Source: Sapria himalayana (lineage: Eukaryota > Streptophyta > Magnoliopsida > Malpighiales > Rafflesiaceae). Taken from it: a stretch of 64,000 bases of DNA. The DNA lies in contig JAREIK010002450.1 in the NCBI GenBank assembly GCA_029783825.1, forward strand, positions 248,001 through 312,000, given 5' to 3'. Shown here one piece after another: positions 38,701-51,435 of this stretch (position 1 is its first letter; every line of letters starts with the position of its first letter). The notes below the pieces were generated by a model, which was not told the origin of the DNA, made no database searches, and saw only the letters and a program-made list of their open reading frames with translations. Made by a program: the position numbers and the translations under genes.

Positions 38701-39447
38701 AAATTTAAGAATTAAGAGAGAGCATTGAGGAGAGACGTTTGAGAATCGGTGAGAGAAAATTAAGAGTAAGAATTCTAAATTTTCTAATCTCTATTTATAA
38801 TGATTTGAAAAAAATTTTAAAAGCATATTTTTTTAATTTTTAAAATTTTTTAATTTTGTTAATTTTGTTAATTTTTAAAAATTATTTTAATTTATTTTTA
38901 GTCAGAAATCAGATAGCCATCAAAATTTTAGCTTGTAGCCATTAGAACAAATTTAATGGCTACTTTTTTTTTTAAACTTGGTTTTTCTTAATGCTATAAT
39001 AATGAGAGACCATGCTTCTCATTGTCGATGTCGTGGCCTGTTGCATGAAAAAAGCAACAAGCATCTGGCTTGGTCGGTATAGGGTTGTAGGCATGACTAG
39101 TGAGCACTTGTTAGCTGCCACCTAAGCGAACCCGACTTACATGTCCCAATTTTTTTATTAAAATTCACCTTGTCAAGCTGTTATTCATGGGGCATGACTC
39201 GTGAACCAAAATCCACTTGTGCTGGTCACCAGGCTAGTGGTTCGTGCCACTTGATCAGGCACATGGGTCGTGCCTGGCTTGGAATGAGACACTATTGGCT
39301 CCCCCCAACATGACACGAGTTATGCATTGGGCTGACATTGTCTAGGACCAGGGATGGTGTTGGGTTGTGTAGTGTTGGGGCTAGCACGGCTAAATTGGGC
39401 CATGTCTTGTATCGTGTTTGAACCACCCGACCCACTTAACACCTGTA
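35737..39447 (-). mobile_element. hAT transposon, old long copy B
   Basis: The right end cttaacacctgta (to 39447) is a variant of the family terminus. The left terminus is blurred where it meets copy A (gtatgacacc at 35754-35763 is the nearest relic). Subterminal GC-rich segments lie at 35737-35905 and 39020-39440. The interior matches copies A and D in order on the same strand. The open frame at 37868-38068 (minus) gives YMAKLIRIIDLSIKFFEDL followed by MQTYFQLAYHKIP, the MVRLITLMGLPIRFSEDP region. No target duplication could be found. Confidence 0.6.
36390..38420 (-). pseudogene. hAT transposase remnant, copy B
   Basis: Decayed transposase of the hAT family, collinear with copies A, C and D. 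The best-kept piece is 37868-38068. The BED-finger end lies near 38380 and the C-terminal dimerisation end near 36400, both eroded. Stops in all frames. Confidence 0.55.
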
Positions 39448-39589
39448 ATCGTTGGATGTCAGTCATGTAGTCATCAGAAGCAATGTGATGACCTGAAACA
39501 ATTTAAAGTTTTTTTAATTATAGTAAACATGGCAACAACATGTGCTATCATATTGCATACATGTTGGTGACATGCTTTAAAAATGGCTA

Positions 39590-39760
39590 TTATTTTGAAA
39601 ATTGCTCATGTTGCATTGGCCTAACATGATACTAGTCATGCCATGAGCTGTCATGACTATGATTCGGGCATGGTTCTGGACTATACTATGTTTTACTAGG
39701 CATGCACGGCCGAATTGGGCCGTGCCTTATGATGTCCTTAAGTTTGAATGACTTAATTAG
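39590..39760. mobile_element. Orphan hAT subterminal fragment
   Basis: Short stretch (catgttgcattggcctaaca ... ggccgaattgggccgtgcc) matching the GC-rich end segments of the neighbouring hAT elements, without its own termini. Confidence 0.4.
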
Positions 39761-40169
39761 TCATCAAATGTTTTTACGAAGATTTAGAAGATATTTCAAC
39801 TTATTTTTCTTTTACCCTAAGCTTGATATTTTGGATATTTTTGCATCAGCTTAAGTTTGTATTGCGGTTTTAATTGTTTTAGCTTGTTGATAGTTTATAG
39901 TTTATAGTTTTTTTTTCTTTTTTTTTTATTGCATTATGGATTGGAGCACTCGATATGTGAGATGTCCCAATCCACTTTGCCCATTTTATAAGGGCATTAC
40001 TTGTACACTATTATTATTGTGTTTTAATTTGAGTTGTATTTTTGTGTTGTATTCTAGTATGGGTAGATTTGTTCTCATATTAGAGGACTATTTGAAATCA
40101 TAAATTTTAGATCATGCTCAAATAGTTACTTCAATTACATGATAGTAGACTTTTGTAAGCATGTACAAG

Positions 40170-40442
40170 TATAGGTGTCAAATGGGTTGGACTGGCCTAG
40201 CCCATTTTTTGCTGGCCCAATTGGGCCACTGTGCCGTGCCCGACAAGGCCCGCTGGTTCGGCTTGTATCTGATTCATGCTGGGTCATGCTGGGTCATGCT
40301 TGGACTTACTGGGTTGAGGTGGGTCATATCTGATTTTTCCAATTAATTTTAAATAATATCCAGCTGGCTTGGAAATCTGGAATGGTAAATTTGGTTGAGC
40401 CTCGGGCCAAGCCCGGGCTGCTTGGTCCATTTGACACATTTA
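40170..40442. mobile_element. Short non-autonomous hAT derivative (273 bp)
   Basis: Left end TATAGGTGTCAA and right end TTGACACATTTA are inverted copies of the family terminus. Flanking 8-mers are TGTACAAG (40162-40169) and TGTACATT (40443-40450), a six-of-eight target duplication. The interior is only subterminal sequence (gggccactgtgccgtgcc), with no coding capacity. Confidence 0.75.
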
Positions 40443-40450
40443 TGTACATT

Positions 40451-41039
40451 ATGATTTTGCTAGTGTTTTAGCTTGGGTAATATTGATTCGTGTTCACCAT
40501 ATTCTACAATGTCAGTGGTTTTATTTGCAAAGTATTTTTTTTGTTTATATTTCATTTTGTTAATCTGTGTTTTCATTGTGGCATATTTGAAAAAGATGTG
40601 TACCATCATTTGTACTAATATTTCTAGCATTGCATAGTGCAACTTGAGGTGATATCTATTTTTTATGGGCATGTGGTATTGTTTAATTTGATGAACCTCT
40701 GTTAGGGTTGTGTGACAGAAGGAGAGTATGTGAGTCTAAAAAACAAAAAATCATCATTAATTTTTTTCTAATTAAAGTGGTAATTAATTTTAATATATTT
40801 TGTTTACATGTGAATGACTGGGATGACTACAATGTGCTCGACTACTGAGTTGTAACATTAAAGTATTGTTGGTTTTTGAACTGATAAACAAAGCTTCTCC
40901 AAGAAGTGATTAGTCCATTGAAACAAACAAGTAGTTAATATTATGATTATATATATCTATTTATGTATTAAATCTTAAAATAATCATATATCTTTATATT
41001 TTTAATGGGACAAGATTATATGTAAATAAATAAAAAATT
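40451..41039. other. Spacer, no gene seen
   Basis: AT-rich, with no terminal repeats or protein motifs recognised. Confidence 0.4.
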
Positions 41040-42095
41040 GTGGCTGATCTCTTTTTTAGGATTGTAAGTGTACAAATAGAATATATCTCTATTCGTCTAT
41101 GTTTATAGTCTTTAGTTGAACCTTTTTTTTTCATATATACCAAAATCTTAAATATTGTATTTATATGAATATGTCTAGGAGAGTTAAAATGACTAATTAT
41201 AGTGACAATATAGATAATATCTTCTCTAATTACTCTTATATAGTTTAATTTTTATACGTTCATCTTATATCTAATGAATTTATTGACAAATCAATATTTG
41301 TAGATAAGTCTATGTTTGGATTAAATATTGAGTTAATAAGTACACATTTTGATATATTGAGATCAGATAAAATATATAAAATATAAAAAAGTCATACATC
41401 ATATATATTTGATCTTAATACCAAAAAATACTCTAAACGTGTCATTTTTTTTGTCAGAAACTCAATTTCTAGAGATGATTTAAGTTGACATATAATCAGT
41501 TGATCATTTTTTATAACCAAAATATTACTGACATTTATAACTAATATTATATACTAACTTCTTGATTAATGTCAGAAGAAAAAAGTATAGTTTGACACAC
41601 ATCTTATTGGACTAAATATAATAATTATTAAAGCAAATCTATTAAATCATGTCGTATGAGATTATTTTAGTTCATCAAGTGCCTTCCACAATTGACACAC
41701 AATAATTATGCTCTCATAATCAGTGAATTCTAGTATTTACTGCTTGAATAATTTATATTCTAGATCATCTTTAAAAAATATATTTTTTATAACTAACTGA
41801 TATATAGCTTATCTGTGTGATGTAATAAAAAATAATAATCATTGTGATAAGTTTATATAAAATCTCTTGCTACTAACCTAGTCTTGAGTTGAGCTATCTT
41901 TCTCTCATATTTTGTCTTCATCATATACATCTATGTACATCCCATTATTAACTTACCTTTTGGTTTTGAGTTTAGATCACATATATGATTAGATGTGATT
42001 ATGCTTAATTCTTTTAATACAACTTATCATTTTTAATGATGAAATACTTCACAGAGAGTGTTCTAGCTCTCCCAATTATGAAGTAAGGATAATAA
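41040..42095. mobile_element. Rearranged copia fragment, copy 1
   Basis: On the minus strand, 41640-42010 gives decayed reverse transcriptase (LVARDF, TYHNDYYF), as in the family's LVAKGFTQTYGIDYFETF. On the plus strand, 41330-41440 gives YIEIR and SYIFDLNTKKY, which belong to the LGIEIA...SQRKYIxDLL part of the same enzyme. The reverse transcriptase is thus broken into head-to-head pieces. The fragment is collinear with 46500-47300, including the atgactaattatagtgacaa-type block (41188-41220 and 46578-46610). Confidence 0.55.
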
Positions 42096-42103
42096 ATTAG
42101 AAT

Positions 42104-44510
42104 TAGAGATGTCAAATATGGCATGACCCAATTTTTTGTGGTCTGGTCGAGTTATCGTATTGGACCTGATATGACATGAGATGGATTTTGGTGTAGTGCC
42201 GTGTCAACACGGCTTTATTAATGGTGAATGAGGCTCATGCCAGATCGGTTTCATGTCGTGCTGGGTCATGCCAAGTTGACTCTATGTCATGACAGATTGT
42301 GCTGGTTATGGGCGACAGAATGACCCAATTAAAAATTTTGAAATATTAAATTTATCTTTATTAGAAAAATTAAATATCAAAATAATAAAAAAATATAGTG
42401 CATTATAAATTATTAAATTTAAATGAATTAAATTAATAAATAAAGAAATATTTTATATTCGACAAAATATTTTATGAAAAAAATAATATAATTAAAGTTT
42501 TGAATGAAAAACTAAAAAAAAAAAACTTAAAAACATAAACAAGAAATAATTTAAGATCATAAAATTATAAATGTAATACATAAATAAAAGTAAAAATAAA
42601 AAAATACGTATTTTATTTCATATGTGAGTCATCAAATAATCTCAATCAGTTCATGTATGTAGTATGATAATGTAAATATAAATCATGTTTATCATATACT
42701 AGAGGAGTCATTAGATTATATATCATCTTAGATAACACAAAATATATGGATTTGTATGATTTTCATTATAAAATATTCAAATTTTTATAATCATTATGTG
42801 ATAAGATGAATATTAATTATTATCCAAGTACATAGGTAGCTCACTCTTTTTTGATGAACTATCTCATTATTTTTTTAGCTAACTAAATAAAAAAGTTACT
42901 CTTTGAATACGGTATTCATATTCGTACTCAGAGTTTCCTTATAATTACTTCATACGTAATATCATAATATATAGAATTTATAAAATACTAAATAATACAT
43001 TTAGTATCATGTTCTTATTTTTATGTTTAGTTCATATATGTAAATATGTATGTTAAAATATGATTCATACAAGTAGCCAAACAATAATGAGTTAAAAAAA
43101 GATTAATATTTTAAATATTTGATTTTCATCTCAACAGTCATAATATTAAATACAGAGTATCCTTTATACTTGTTAAATATTCAAATGAGATATTTATCTA
43201 AGTGTAATGCAAGTGATGAGAGTATAAACATATGATTATATATTCTTCGTATCATATAATTTTTTTATGAATTTTAAAAAAGAAATTTTTATATCATAAT
43301 ATGAATCTTCAATAATAAGTTTGTCACTCATATTATTGATATAGTTAATATCACATGTTGGTAACTAATACATGATTCTAATATCATATAAGTATAATTC
43401 AATTGGTATCTTATATCTATTTAAAATTATTTTGTCTCAATGACAAATAGTGTTAAAACTCTTACTGTCTGTTAGTCATCATAAGCTATTTTAGTAAATT
43501 TTTTAATTTTTTAATGTGTGAAATAACTTTGTTATTTATGTTATTAGGTTAATTATGTGATACATACATCTAATATTTAAAATTTCATCCAATGGCCTAT
43601 CTTTATTAATTTTAATAAACATATTAACTTTGATGTATTATTTACTATAATATTACAATTTTACATCTAAATATCATATTTCTTAAAGATATGTCATATA
43701 CTCATAAATGATAAAACCATTATTAGGTTGGAGGATCTTTTGACAGACACATGGGAGGTGATACATACTAATGATACATAATCTTGATTAGTTTAAATAT
43801 TGGACAACATAGATATTACTCAATTATATTTTATAAATTCGTTAATTATTAATTATTTTTTTAATTATAATATTTTATTATATTATTTTTACTAATGGAC
43901 ATGAATTTTATGATAAATATATTAGAAGTAGATCTGCATAATAATGATTATCTTTAAATTATCTAAAAATTTAATTGTAAGACTAATGATTGTAATTAAT
44001 TTGATCATGTCATCCCTCCTAAAATTATTGTGTTAAACAAATGATATCAATGAAGTAGAATTTGATCAAGTTTTAAATGCTTTGTCGCTCAGTTATGTTT
44101 ACTTATGATCTAATACATTATTTTTTTGGTGTATTGATTGACATGTCTCTTAAGATGATTAGTGTCACTAATACTCATATATTTTTTTATATTTATATTT
44201 TATAATATATACACTTGTTTATTTTTTGATATTTATAATTTTTTTAATTATGTTAAAATAAGTATAGACAATTGAATTTCATTTAGTTTTAAGTTTTTTA
44301 TGCAAATGAGTTGAAGTCATTATATAAAATTTGTCAAAATTTTTATCATTAAAATTATTATTTATATTTTATTATTTTATTTATTATTTTAATTTAACAA
44401 ATTATAATATTACATTTTTATAAATTACTATACAAGTTGACAAACAAAAATTAAATACGTACTATATTTCTCTAGCTTATGTTGCTCTCTTACTTTCCCT
44501 CCGATCTTTT
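42104..44510 (-). mobile_element. hAT transposon, old copy C (left part)
   Basis: Left end TAGAGATGTCAA (42104-42115), a near-perfect family terminus, then a subterminal segment with cggtttcatgtcgtgctggg. The interior (42700-44400) is collinear with copies A, B and D on the minus strand. It stops near 44510, where a second copy of the middle of the same element begins. Its transposase is beyond translation. Confidence 0.6.
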
Positions 44511-44529
44511 GCAGGCTAGCTTGTCCTTT

Positions 44530-45183
44530 GATCTTCTACAATGCAAGTTGAAGTCCTATGTGCAATTCAAATAGTAACACAAACGAACATATATTCGTCG
44601 TGTAATATAAAATATTCAGGAATTTTATAAATGAAATTTCTATTTCATAGATTGAATTATCAATAATAAACTTGTTATTTTTATTATTGACATCGTTGAA
44701 TATTATGTGTTAGTATTCAACATAAAACTTCAATATTAGATAAGTATAATTCTAATGGTGTTTCATAATTATTTAAATTTTTTTAGCCATGCAGGCAAGC
44801 ATTGATTGCTAACTTCTTTTGTTTATTAGACATTATAAGATATTTTAGTGAATTTCTTATTTTTTTTGGTATGTGAGAAATAATTTTCATTGCTGCATGT
44901 ACTATGAGGTTAATCACATGACATATATATATAATATGAAATATCTCACCTAATGGTCTTAACAACCATACTACTAGCTACTCAATTATTAGAAATATTA
45001 TTGAAAGTTATATTAATTATTTTATTTTGAATGACATAATCGCTAAAGATTCATATCATACACTCATATAAGGCAAGACTATCATGACGATGAAGAATCT
45101 TAGGAATTCTTAATATTTTTTTATTAAGTTTTAGTTAGATTCATGTGATGGACGATGAGTATGTAAATGATATGTTATCATGA

Positions 45184-45232
<49 letters not shown>

Positions 45233-46208
45233 TATGTCACAGATATTACACTCCTATATTTTTAAAATTTATTAATTATTAATTTTTTTTAATTTATAAT
45301 ATTTTTTTATATCATTCTTATATGTGATAATAAGAATTATACGATAAGCACGTTAGAAGCGTGATCTATATGTGTCAATTGGGTTGGGTGGCTCGGACAT
45401 GACTCGTCACATGACCTGGTTCAGCCATCCCTTGCTTGACACTGTATTGTCCAAAGCCATGCCTGATCTCAGGCTGTGCCTCCTCATGGCACGGTTCATG
45501 TTGTGCTGGGCGGTACAAGTTGTGCCTCGTGCTGGGCTAGACATTATTTGTGTGCCTGGCCCATAGGCATGGTCCACCGGCCTGCCCTCTCGAGGACTCG
45601 GGACTGACTAAGGGTTACGGGTCAAATCCTATCGGGTGATTGACTAACGGGACAAATTATAATTTTTAAAAAAATTCAGCCACGCAAGTTGCATCTTGCT
45701 TACGTGGTCGATTGCAATTGTTCGGTCACATAAGTCGTCCAATTGGACTGCCCATCAAAGTGAGGCCCAACATGTCTCTGCACTCTGCTGTGTCACTGTG
45801 TTGTGTTGGGTTGACTAGATTATTCCTTTACTATTCTGGCTCGCCACTTGAATTATATCGTGCCGTGTCGGACACGATATGATGGCACGATCATGCCTAG
45901 CAAAAATAATCACGTAAGTAATATCTGGCTTACATGCCTGGATTTTTTTTTAAATGTCCCGTCGAGCTATCACCCGATCTGATTTGACTCGTGATCCATG
46001 ACCCAACTATAGCTATTCCCTAGTCCCTGGGCCTGTGGACCATGCTACTCGGCCATGCACACGAGCTGTGCTTGGCGCGATACTAGGCATGCTCGGGTCG
46101 TGCCATGGGCCAATACGATTCCAAACTATTCCATGTCGGGCCAGGCTCAGCTGAATTGTGCCATGCTGTGGGTCATGCCTAGGCTTCTCGGTTCAGTTGA
46201 GATCTCTA
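44530..46208 (-). mobile_element. hAT copy C, second part with nested end segment
   Basis: 44560-45360 repeats the middle of the transposase region already present at 43190-43940. The open frame 44783-44965 (minus) gives EIFHIIYICHVINLIVHAAMK, the EIFLVKCMCYVINLIVQADMK region of the 57471 element. At 45367 a family terminus TATATGTGTCAA starts a GC-rich segment that ends with TTGAGATCTCTA at 46197-46208. Either 45367-46208 is a separate 842-bp derivative, or 42104 and 46208 are the outer ends of one element with an internal duplication. No 8-bp target duplication supports either reading. Confidence 0.5.
45187..45230 (+). repeat. (AT)22 microsatellite
   Basis: Uninterrupted AT dinucleotide run of 44 bp inside the hAT copy C remnant. 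Confidence 0.95.
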
Positions 46209-46639
46209 TTATTGTCCTTCCATAGTACCACTGGCACTTCCCATGCCTTTGGCTGCTTGTCCATTGGTTGTGGTTGTGCTCTATTAGTCTTTGGGAGACT
46301 TGACATGACCAATTTTATTAGCTATGTACTTTATTTCTACTTTGTTTTTTGAAATAATTGTGTCTTTTGTTTTTCATGAGATGAGGTTATTTCTTCATTG
46401 TGTACTTTATGGATGATCTATTCTTTGTAATCTTAAGAGTAAATGTCAAACTATAATTTTAATATATCATCTGATTATGTACACAATTTATAACGTAATT
46501 CTATTTTCTTGAGTGTTTTCACATATGTGAGAATCCTAAATTTTATATTCATATAAATCTGTCAAGGAGAACTATAAAATGACTTAATATAATGATAACA
46601 TAGATAATATTAGACATAATTACGATAAAATAGTTTAAT

Positions 46640-48060
46640 TTTTTTGAGTATTCTTTATCTAATCAAGTCAATTAATGACTTAATATGTATAGATAAGTCT
46701 ATCACATTTCTTTCTTATAGAAGATATATTTTTGATATTTTATCTGATATTGGTTCTAAAAAAATAAATTTGAGTTGTTTGAAGTATTTTCTTGATATTG
46801 AGATCAGATACTCAAGAGACTACTTAATGTTTTAAAGAGTCTTTCGTAATTTGCATACTATGATGTCATATATTGTGCTTTTAGGAACAATGAATAATGA
46901 TGACTATTGTTAAAGACTTTATCTCTATGAAAGATTACATTTTTTAAATCTAATTGATACATAGTTCACCTATGTGATATTGTAATTGAAAGTATTAATC
47001 TAGTGGCAGTCATCTTGGTCATATGAGAAAAACTATACCAATAGTCAATGTCATAATTATATAAAATATCTTGTTATCAACTTAGTCTTGAGTCTATTGT
47101 TTTATTTCTTTGATCCGTCTTCATCTTATATACTCATCTATACCTATATATTGGTTTATTTACTAGTTTTGGGATAAGATCCTACATATGGTTAGATATG
47201 ATTGTATTTAATTCCTGTGACTTAGTTCATTGTCATCTTGAATGACTAAATGTCTTCAAAAAAATGATTGAAATCTCTCAATTATGAAATGAGCATAAAA
47301 AAGTAGAATATATAATGTTAAAATGAGAATTTTTTTTAAAAAATACTTGAGATAAAAGATGATTTATTTCATAATAGAATCGAATGGTTCAAGTTTTTAT
47401 CTTTGATTTAAAAAAAAATAGTTGATATGTTAATAGAATCATCTAAAGCTATTGTTGATATATTCTTTTATCATATACATTTATATTGAGATCATAAAGT
47501 CTCTTAACTCTGATCTCCCTCTCTTGGAGAGATTCACACCTCGTATCTATTGAGGTACACTATGCTTCTTTCATACTCATTATTTTATGAGACATGTCAT
47601 TACTTTTCTCTAACTAGTTGTATTAGTCATATTAGGTATAGATGTATAAGCATGGTTAACTATTACTTCTTTGTGGGTAATAATAACATTGGACATAGAA
47701 AATAGCTTACTACACAATGTAGGAAGGTATATTTTCTGAAATTGAATTTTTAAAATACAACTTGTCTTTGAAGATGACAACAATACTCATAATAATACTC
47801 TAGTTTTTAGTGAATAACACTAATATTCCTTTTGAGTAGTAGAGTATCTGGTGAAGGTGCATTCGATGACATGTGCTACAATCTCCTTAATGCTCGGAAA
47901 GAGATTCCAAATAAAATAAGTACACCCAAAAATCTTGAGTGGAAGGTGAAAGAGTTTCTCTCATGGACATACAATCTAGTATGAGATGCAACTGAAGAGA
48001 ATATAAAAATTGGTTGATTAAGAAGATAATGATTAACACTACTCCTAAAAATGTTTAGGA
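46640..48060 (-). mobile_element. Rearranged copia fragment, copy 2
   Basis: Minus strand, in order: integrase C-terminal region (LPLKIFGCTYFIWNLFPSI, about 47880-47960), YSTTQKEY.CY (about 47825-47860), and reverse transcriptase N-terminal half (SFSHMTKMTATRLILSI and MYQLDLKN, 46930-47040) to a VCKLRKSL-like relic (about 46835-46855). There the strand flips: plus-strand 46644-46835 reads YRRYIFDILSDIGS then CLKYFLDIEIRYS, which are later reverse-transcriptase blocks in inverted orientation and swapped order. No LTRs. The same flip occurs in copy 1 at 41040-42095. Confidence 0.65.
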
Positions 48061-48830
48061 ACTCCTATAAAGTAGGAGCTTGTTAATCATTTCAATTAGA
48101 TTGCTATTCTTTTTTTCATTTATTTTATTTTATATATGAGTACCAAAATATGATAGTTGGTGAATCATCTTGTGCAACTTTAAAAAAAAAATTTATTGAG
48201 AAATATATTATACTGTTTTATCACTTTTTCAAAATAATAATGCTACTTTTTAACTAAATTTTTTTCTTTTATAAAATTTTAGTTATATAAAAAAATTGGA
48301 TATTTTTTTAAATACTAATAATCATATAAATTAAATATAGTATTTAATAAAAATAATAAATTATCATAGATTATTATACGAGTTCATCTTACATAGTTCC
48401 CATTCTCAAGTAATTGAATGAATCATATAGTATGAGTATTTCCTAGTACTTTCTTGATTAGAAGTAAAAAAATGAGTTATATTGGGTTGACATGATTCAT
48501 ATTTTAGCTTTTGTCAGAACTTCATATTATGTTGGGCACTATATAGTTTTTAGCATGGACTGTGCTATGCCAGGCTATCATGTAACAAGGGTGGTTTGTC
48601 AAGGGCTGCTGGATTGAAGGCATCATGAGGTGTGTTGAGTTGTCAGGTCAGATTTTACTTGGGTAAAAACCTAGCATGACTATTGCTAGCCCAGGTTAGT
48701 GTGGATTAATCACAGCCCAGAGGGAGGTCGTATAAGCTAGGTAATACCCATCCTTAAAAATTTTTAAAATATAGGTGTGTGGATTTCACTCTCAGGTTGT
48801 GATGTGATTCGACATGCATGCTGATTGCTC
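48061..48830. other. Spacer with eroded hAT-like subterminal DNA
   Basis: 48061-48470 is AT-rich without features. 48470-48830 has ggttgacatgatt, gtgctatgccaggc and ggtcagattttacttggg words resembling eroded hAT end segments, but no termini can be placed. Confidence 0.35.
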
Positions 48831-49319
48831 AGGTCAGGCATGTGCCTTGCCATGGGCCAGCTAGTCATGTGCCGTGCCATGGGCCAACCCATGTCCAATG
48901 ATGGCATGGTTCCAAGCCATGTGGTACCATGCTTATCAATTCTTTTGCGGGTTGTGCTATGCCTGGCACCCTACTCCTGAAGTATATGATAGGAAACTTT
49001 AGTATACATTCTTAAATTATATGCCTTACAATCAATAAATTTTATTTTTTTGATGCTCGACTATAAAATCTTTTGTTAATCTAGTGAAGGATGTACAACT
49101 CGAGAATAAATTATTAGTGGAATAATAATAGTTATGCATGTGGAAGAGCTTATCTGAGTTGAGAAGAACCGATACAATGAATCTCGCTCAATTCTTAGGA
49201 AATTCATTTATTTCGTACGATGATCCTACATAAAAATATTAGTATAGAACACAATATCATAATTTTATTGTTTCATAAAGTAATTGACAGAAAATAAATT
49301 ATGATAAAATTTTAATATA

Positions 49320-51435
49320 TAGTAGAACCTTCTTAAATTAATACTTTATAAATTAATAACCTCCATTATTTAATGAAAAATCAATCCACCAATTCCGTGA
49401 AATGTGTATAATTTAATAATTATACTATCTATTATTTAATACAAAATAGAAAATACACTATGTAAAAAAATTAATTTATAGAATCAATATTCCTTATAAA
49501 TCTAAAAATACTATACATCATAGATAAAATATATTGCTTTGTAAAATTAATATTCCTTACAAAAATACATATCTAAAGTAGTTTATTTTTTTTTAATAGT
49601 CCATAATTCAAATTGTATGTTTCTAAGTACCTTATGAGCTATAACATGATTTGAATTTGAAAGATCAAGAAATAAAATACAAGAATGAAGAATATTTAAT
49701 TTTTCTTTTGTTGACATGGGAGGATTTTTATCCATAACTTCACCATCTTTCTCTTTTTCTTGATCTTGAGACGATGAAAGTTTTATTAAATCTTCATCTG
49801 AATTTTTCTCATGGGCAACTTGTTGCTCTTCCTCGGGATTTATAAGCTTGTGAACAGACAATGAGCGACTAATTGGCAGTTGATTAATAACATCTTTAAA
49901 TTTATTTTTTATATCTTGTTCTTTCGAACCCACTTCATTTTTTTGAGTTTCTCTTTCAAAGAGACCTATGTGCTTAAAACAATTGGCTATTGTATTGCTA
50001 GAAATGTCATTTCATGCTGCCTTAGCCCATTTCATGACTATCAATTGATCAACCTTATAGATGTATGCCTTTTGTTGTTTATCTCTATCAATTGTATCTT
50101 GGAGTTGAAAATGCCTATATCGCCTCTTGAATGCTATTATTATTTCAGCATACATTGGTTGAATTTTAGAAGTTGTATTAGCTGAAAAAAGAAAAACTTG
50201 AATATTTGTAAGAGGCAAATCCCTCACCACATGTGAATGAGCATTATCTAACAAAAGTAGGACTTTTCTATTAGTATCTTGCATTTGTTAATCCATTTTT
50301 TGTAGCCATTCCCTGAAAATGAGTCCAGTCATCTAAGCTTTTGTATTGCTGTGATAATAAAAACTCAATTGCTCTCCACTTTTTCTATTAAAAGCATGTG
50401 ACCTTTGTGCATGACCAATGATGAGAGGTTCCATTTTGTGAAACCCATTTGTATTTGCAACAAAGATAAAAGTTAGACATGTTTTATCCTTCTTAGAACC
50501 TTCAATTTGACGTCGTGCAATTGTTCGATCAGGGGTCATGTGATAAAAGAGTCTTGTTTCATCCATGTTGTATATGTCATGAAGTGAATAGCTTTGAAGT
50601 TGTTCTTTTATTGTTGGCATATTTCTGTCAATTGCATCTAAATTAGCAGAACCACTTTCTCCGTATGATTTTTGAGCTTTGAATCCATGGCGAATATTGA
50701 ACTTTGCAAGTCATTCATTTGAAAATTCTGGTGTTCTCTCTCCAAGTTCAAGTTGTCTAGCAAATTGACGAGTCTTTTCCTTGATTAAATCACCTGATAA
50801 TGCCACTCGACGTGCTTGACATTATAAAACTCAATTTGCTAAAATATTATCAAGTTCAGGATGTTTCACAGCTCTTTGACGCATAGATATAAGTTCAGTT
50901 GAGTTCATGCTTTCATATTGTTGATGCTTAGCAAGGATGTTGCTGATGATTTCTTGTGTTGGGACTTTTGAAAGCTTAAATTCGTGCATTGCCTAATTTG
51001 TAAGAGTTGATTATTTGATGGATGAATTTGCTGCTTTATAATGACAAATTTTAAGCTTTTGATCATTACTCAGAGAAGATGAAGGCTTCATTTTGGAAGA
51101 AAAAAGAAATAAAAAAAAGGACAAACTATAACTCAACTGTTGTATGCATTAGCCTTTATAATTCAAGTGAGGAATTTTTGATATTCACAACTGGAAAACT
51201 TTCTTAGAAACATGGTCATGATCTTTGATATTTTAAAATTTAAGTTGATTAATTTAAGCACAACTTTTAACTTTGAAAATTGACGTTGAATTTATTGAGG
51301 ACTGCATGGATTAATCATGCAATATAATTGATATATTTTCTGATTTTTTAAGGTGAAGGTTCTATAAATTAATAACCTCCGTTAATTAATAATTTTTTGT
51401 GCTACGGATCATATTAATTTAGAGAGGTTCCGCTG
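49320..51435 (-). mobile_element. Pogo-type (Emigrant/Lemi1-like) Tc1/mariner transposon
   Basis: 2116 bp bounded by TA on both sides (49318-49319 and 51436-51437), the target duplication of the Tc1/mariner group. The left end TAGTAGAACCTTCTTAAATT and the inverted right end CAGCGGAACCTCTCTAAATT are imperfect inverted repeats. They resemble the CAGTAAAACCTCTATAAATT-type ends I recall for plant Emigrant/Lemi1 elements. Inner aattaataacctcc words (about 49352 and 51368) extend the repeat. It holds a single-frame transposase relic on the minus strand. The empty site survives at about 52220, in copy 2 of the surrounding duplication. Confidence 0.9.
49583..51091 (-). pseudogene. Pogo-type transposase with in-frame nonsense codons
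   Basis: One continuous frame of 502 codons from ATG (51089-51091) to the stop at 49583-49585, interrupted only by nonsense codons at 51011, 50993, 50831, 50822, 50711, 50333, 50288 and 50012 (leftmost base of each); no frameshift was found. The product would cut and paste the element. The N-terminal about 150 residues carry DNA-binding helix-turn-helix regions of the CENP-B/pogo kind (SLSNDQKLKICHYKAAN, TQEIISNILAKHQQYE). The catalytic domain shows MDETRLFY (Asp177) and LLLLDNAHSH (Asp282). The third acidic residue, in the family's QPCDAGII block, is replaced: QPMYAEII, Tyr314. The C-terminus is acidic and Gln/Glu-rich. At 50333 and 50012 the nonsense codons sit where relatives have Trp, fitting TGG to TAG or TGA. 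Confidence 0.9.
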
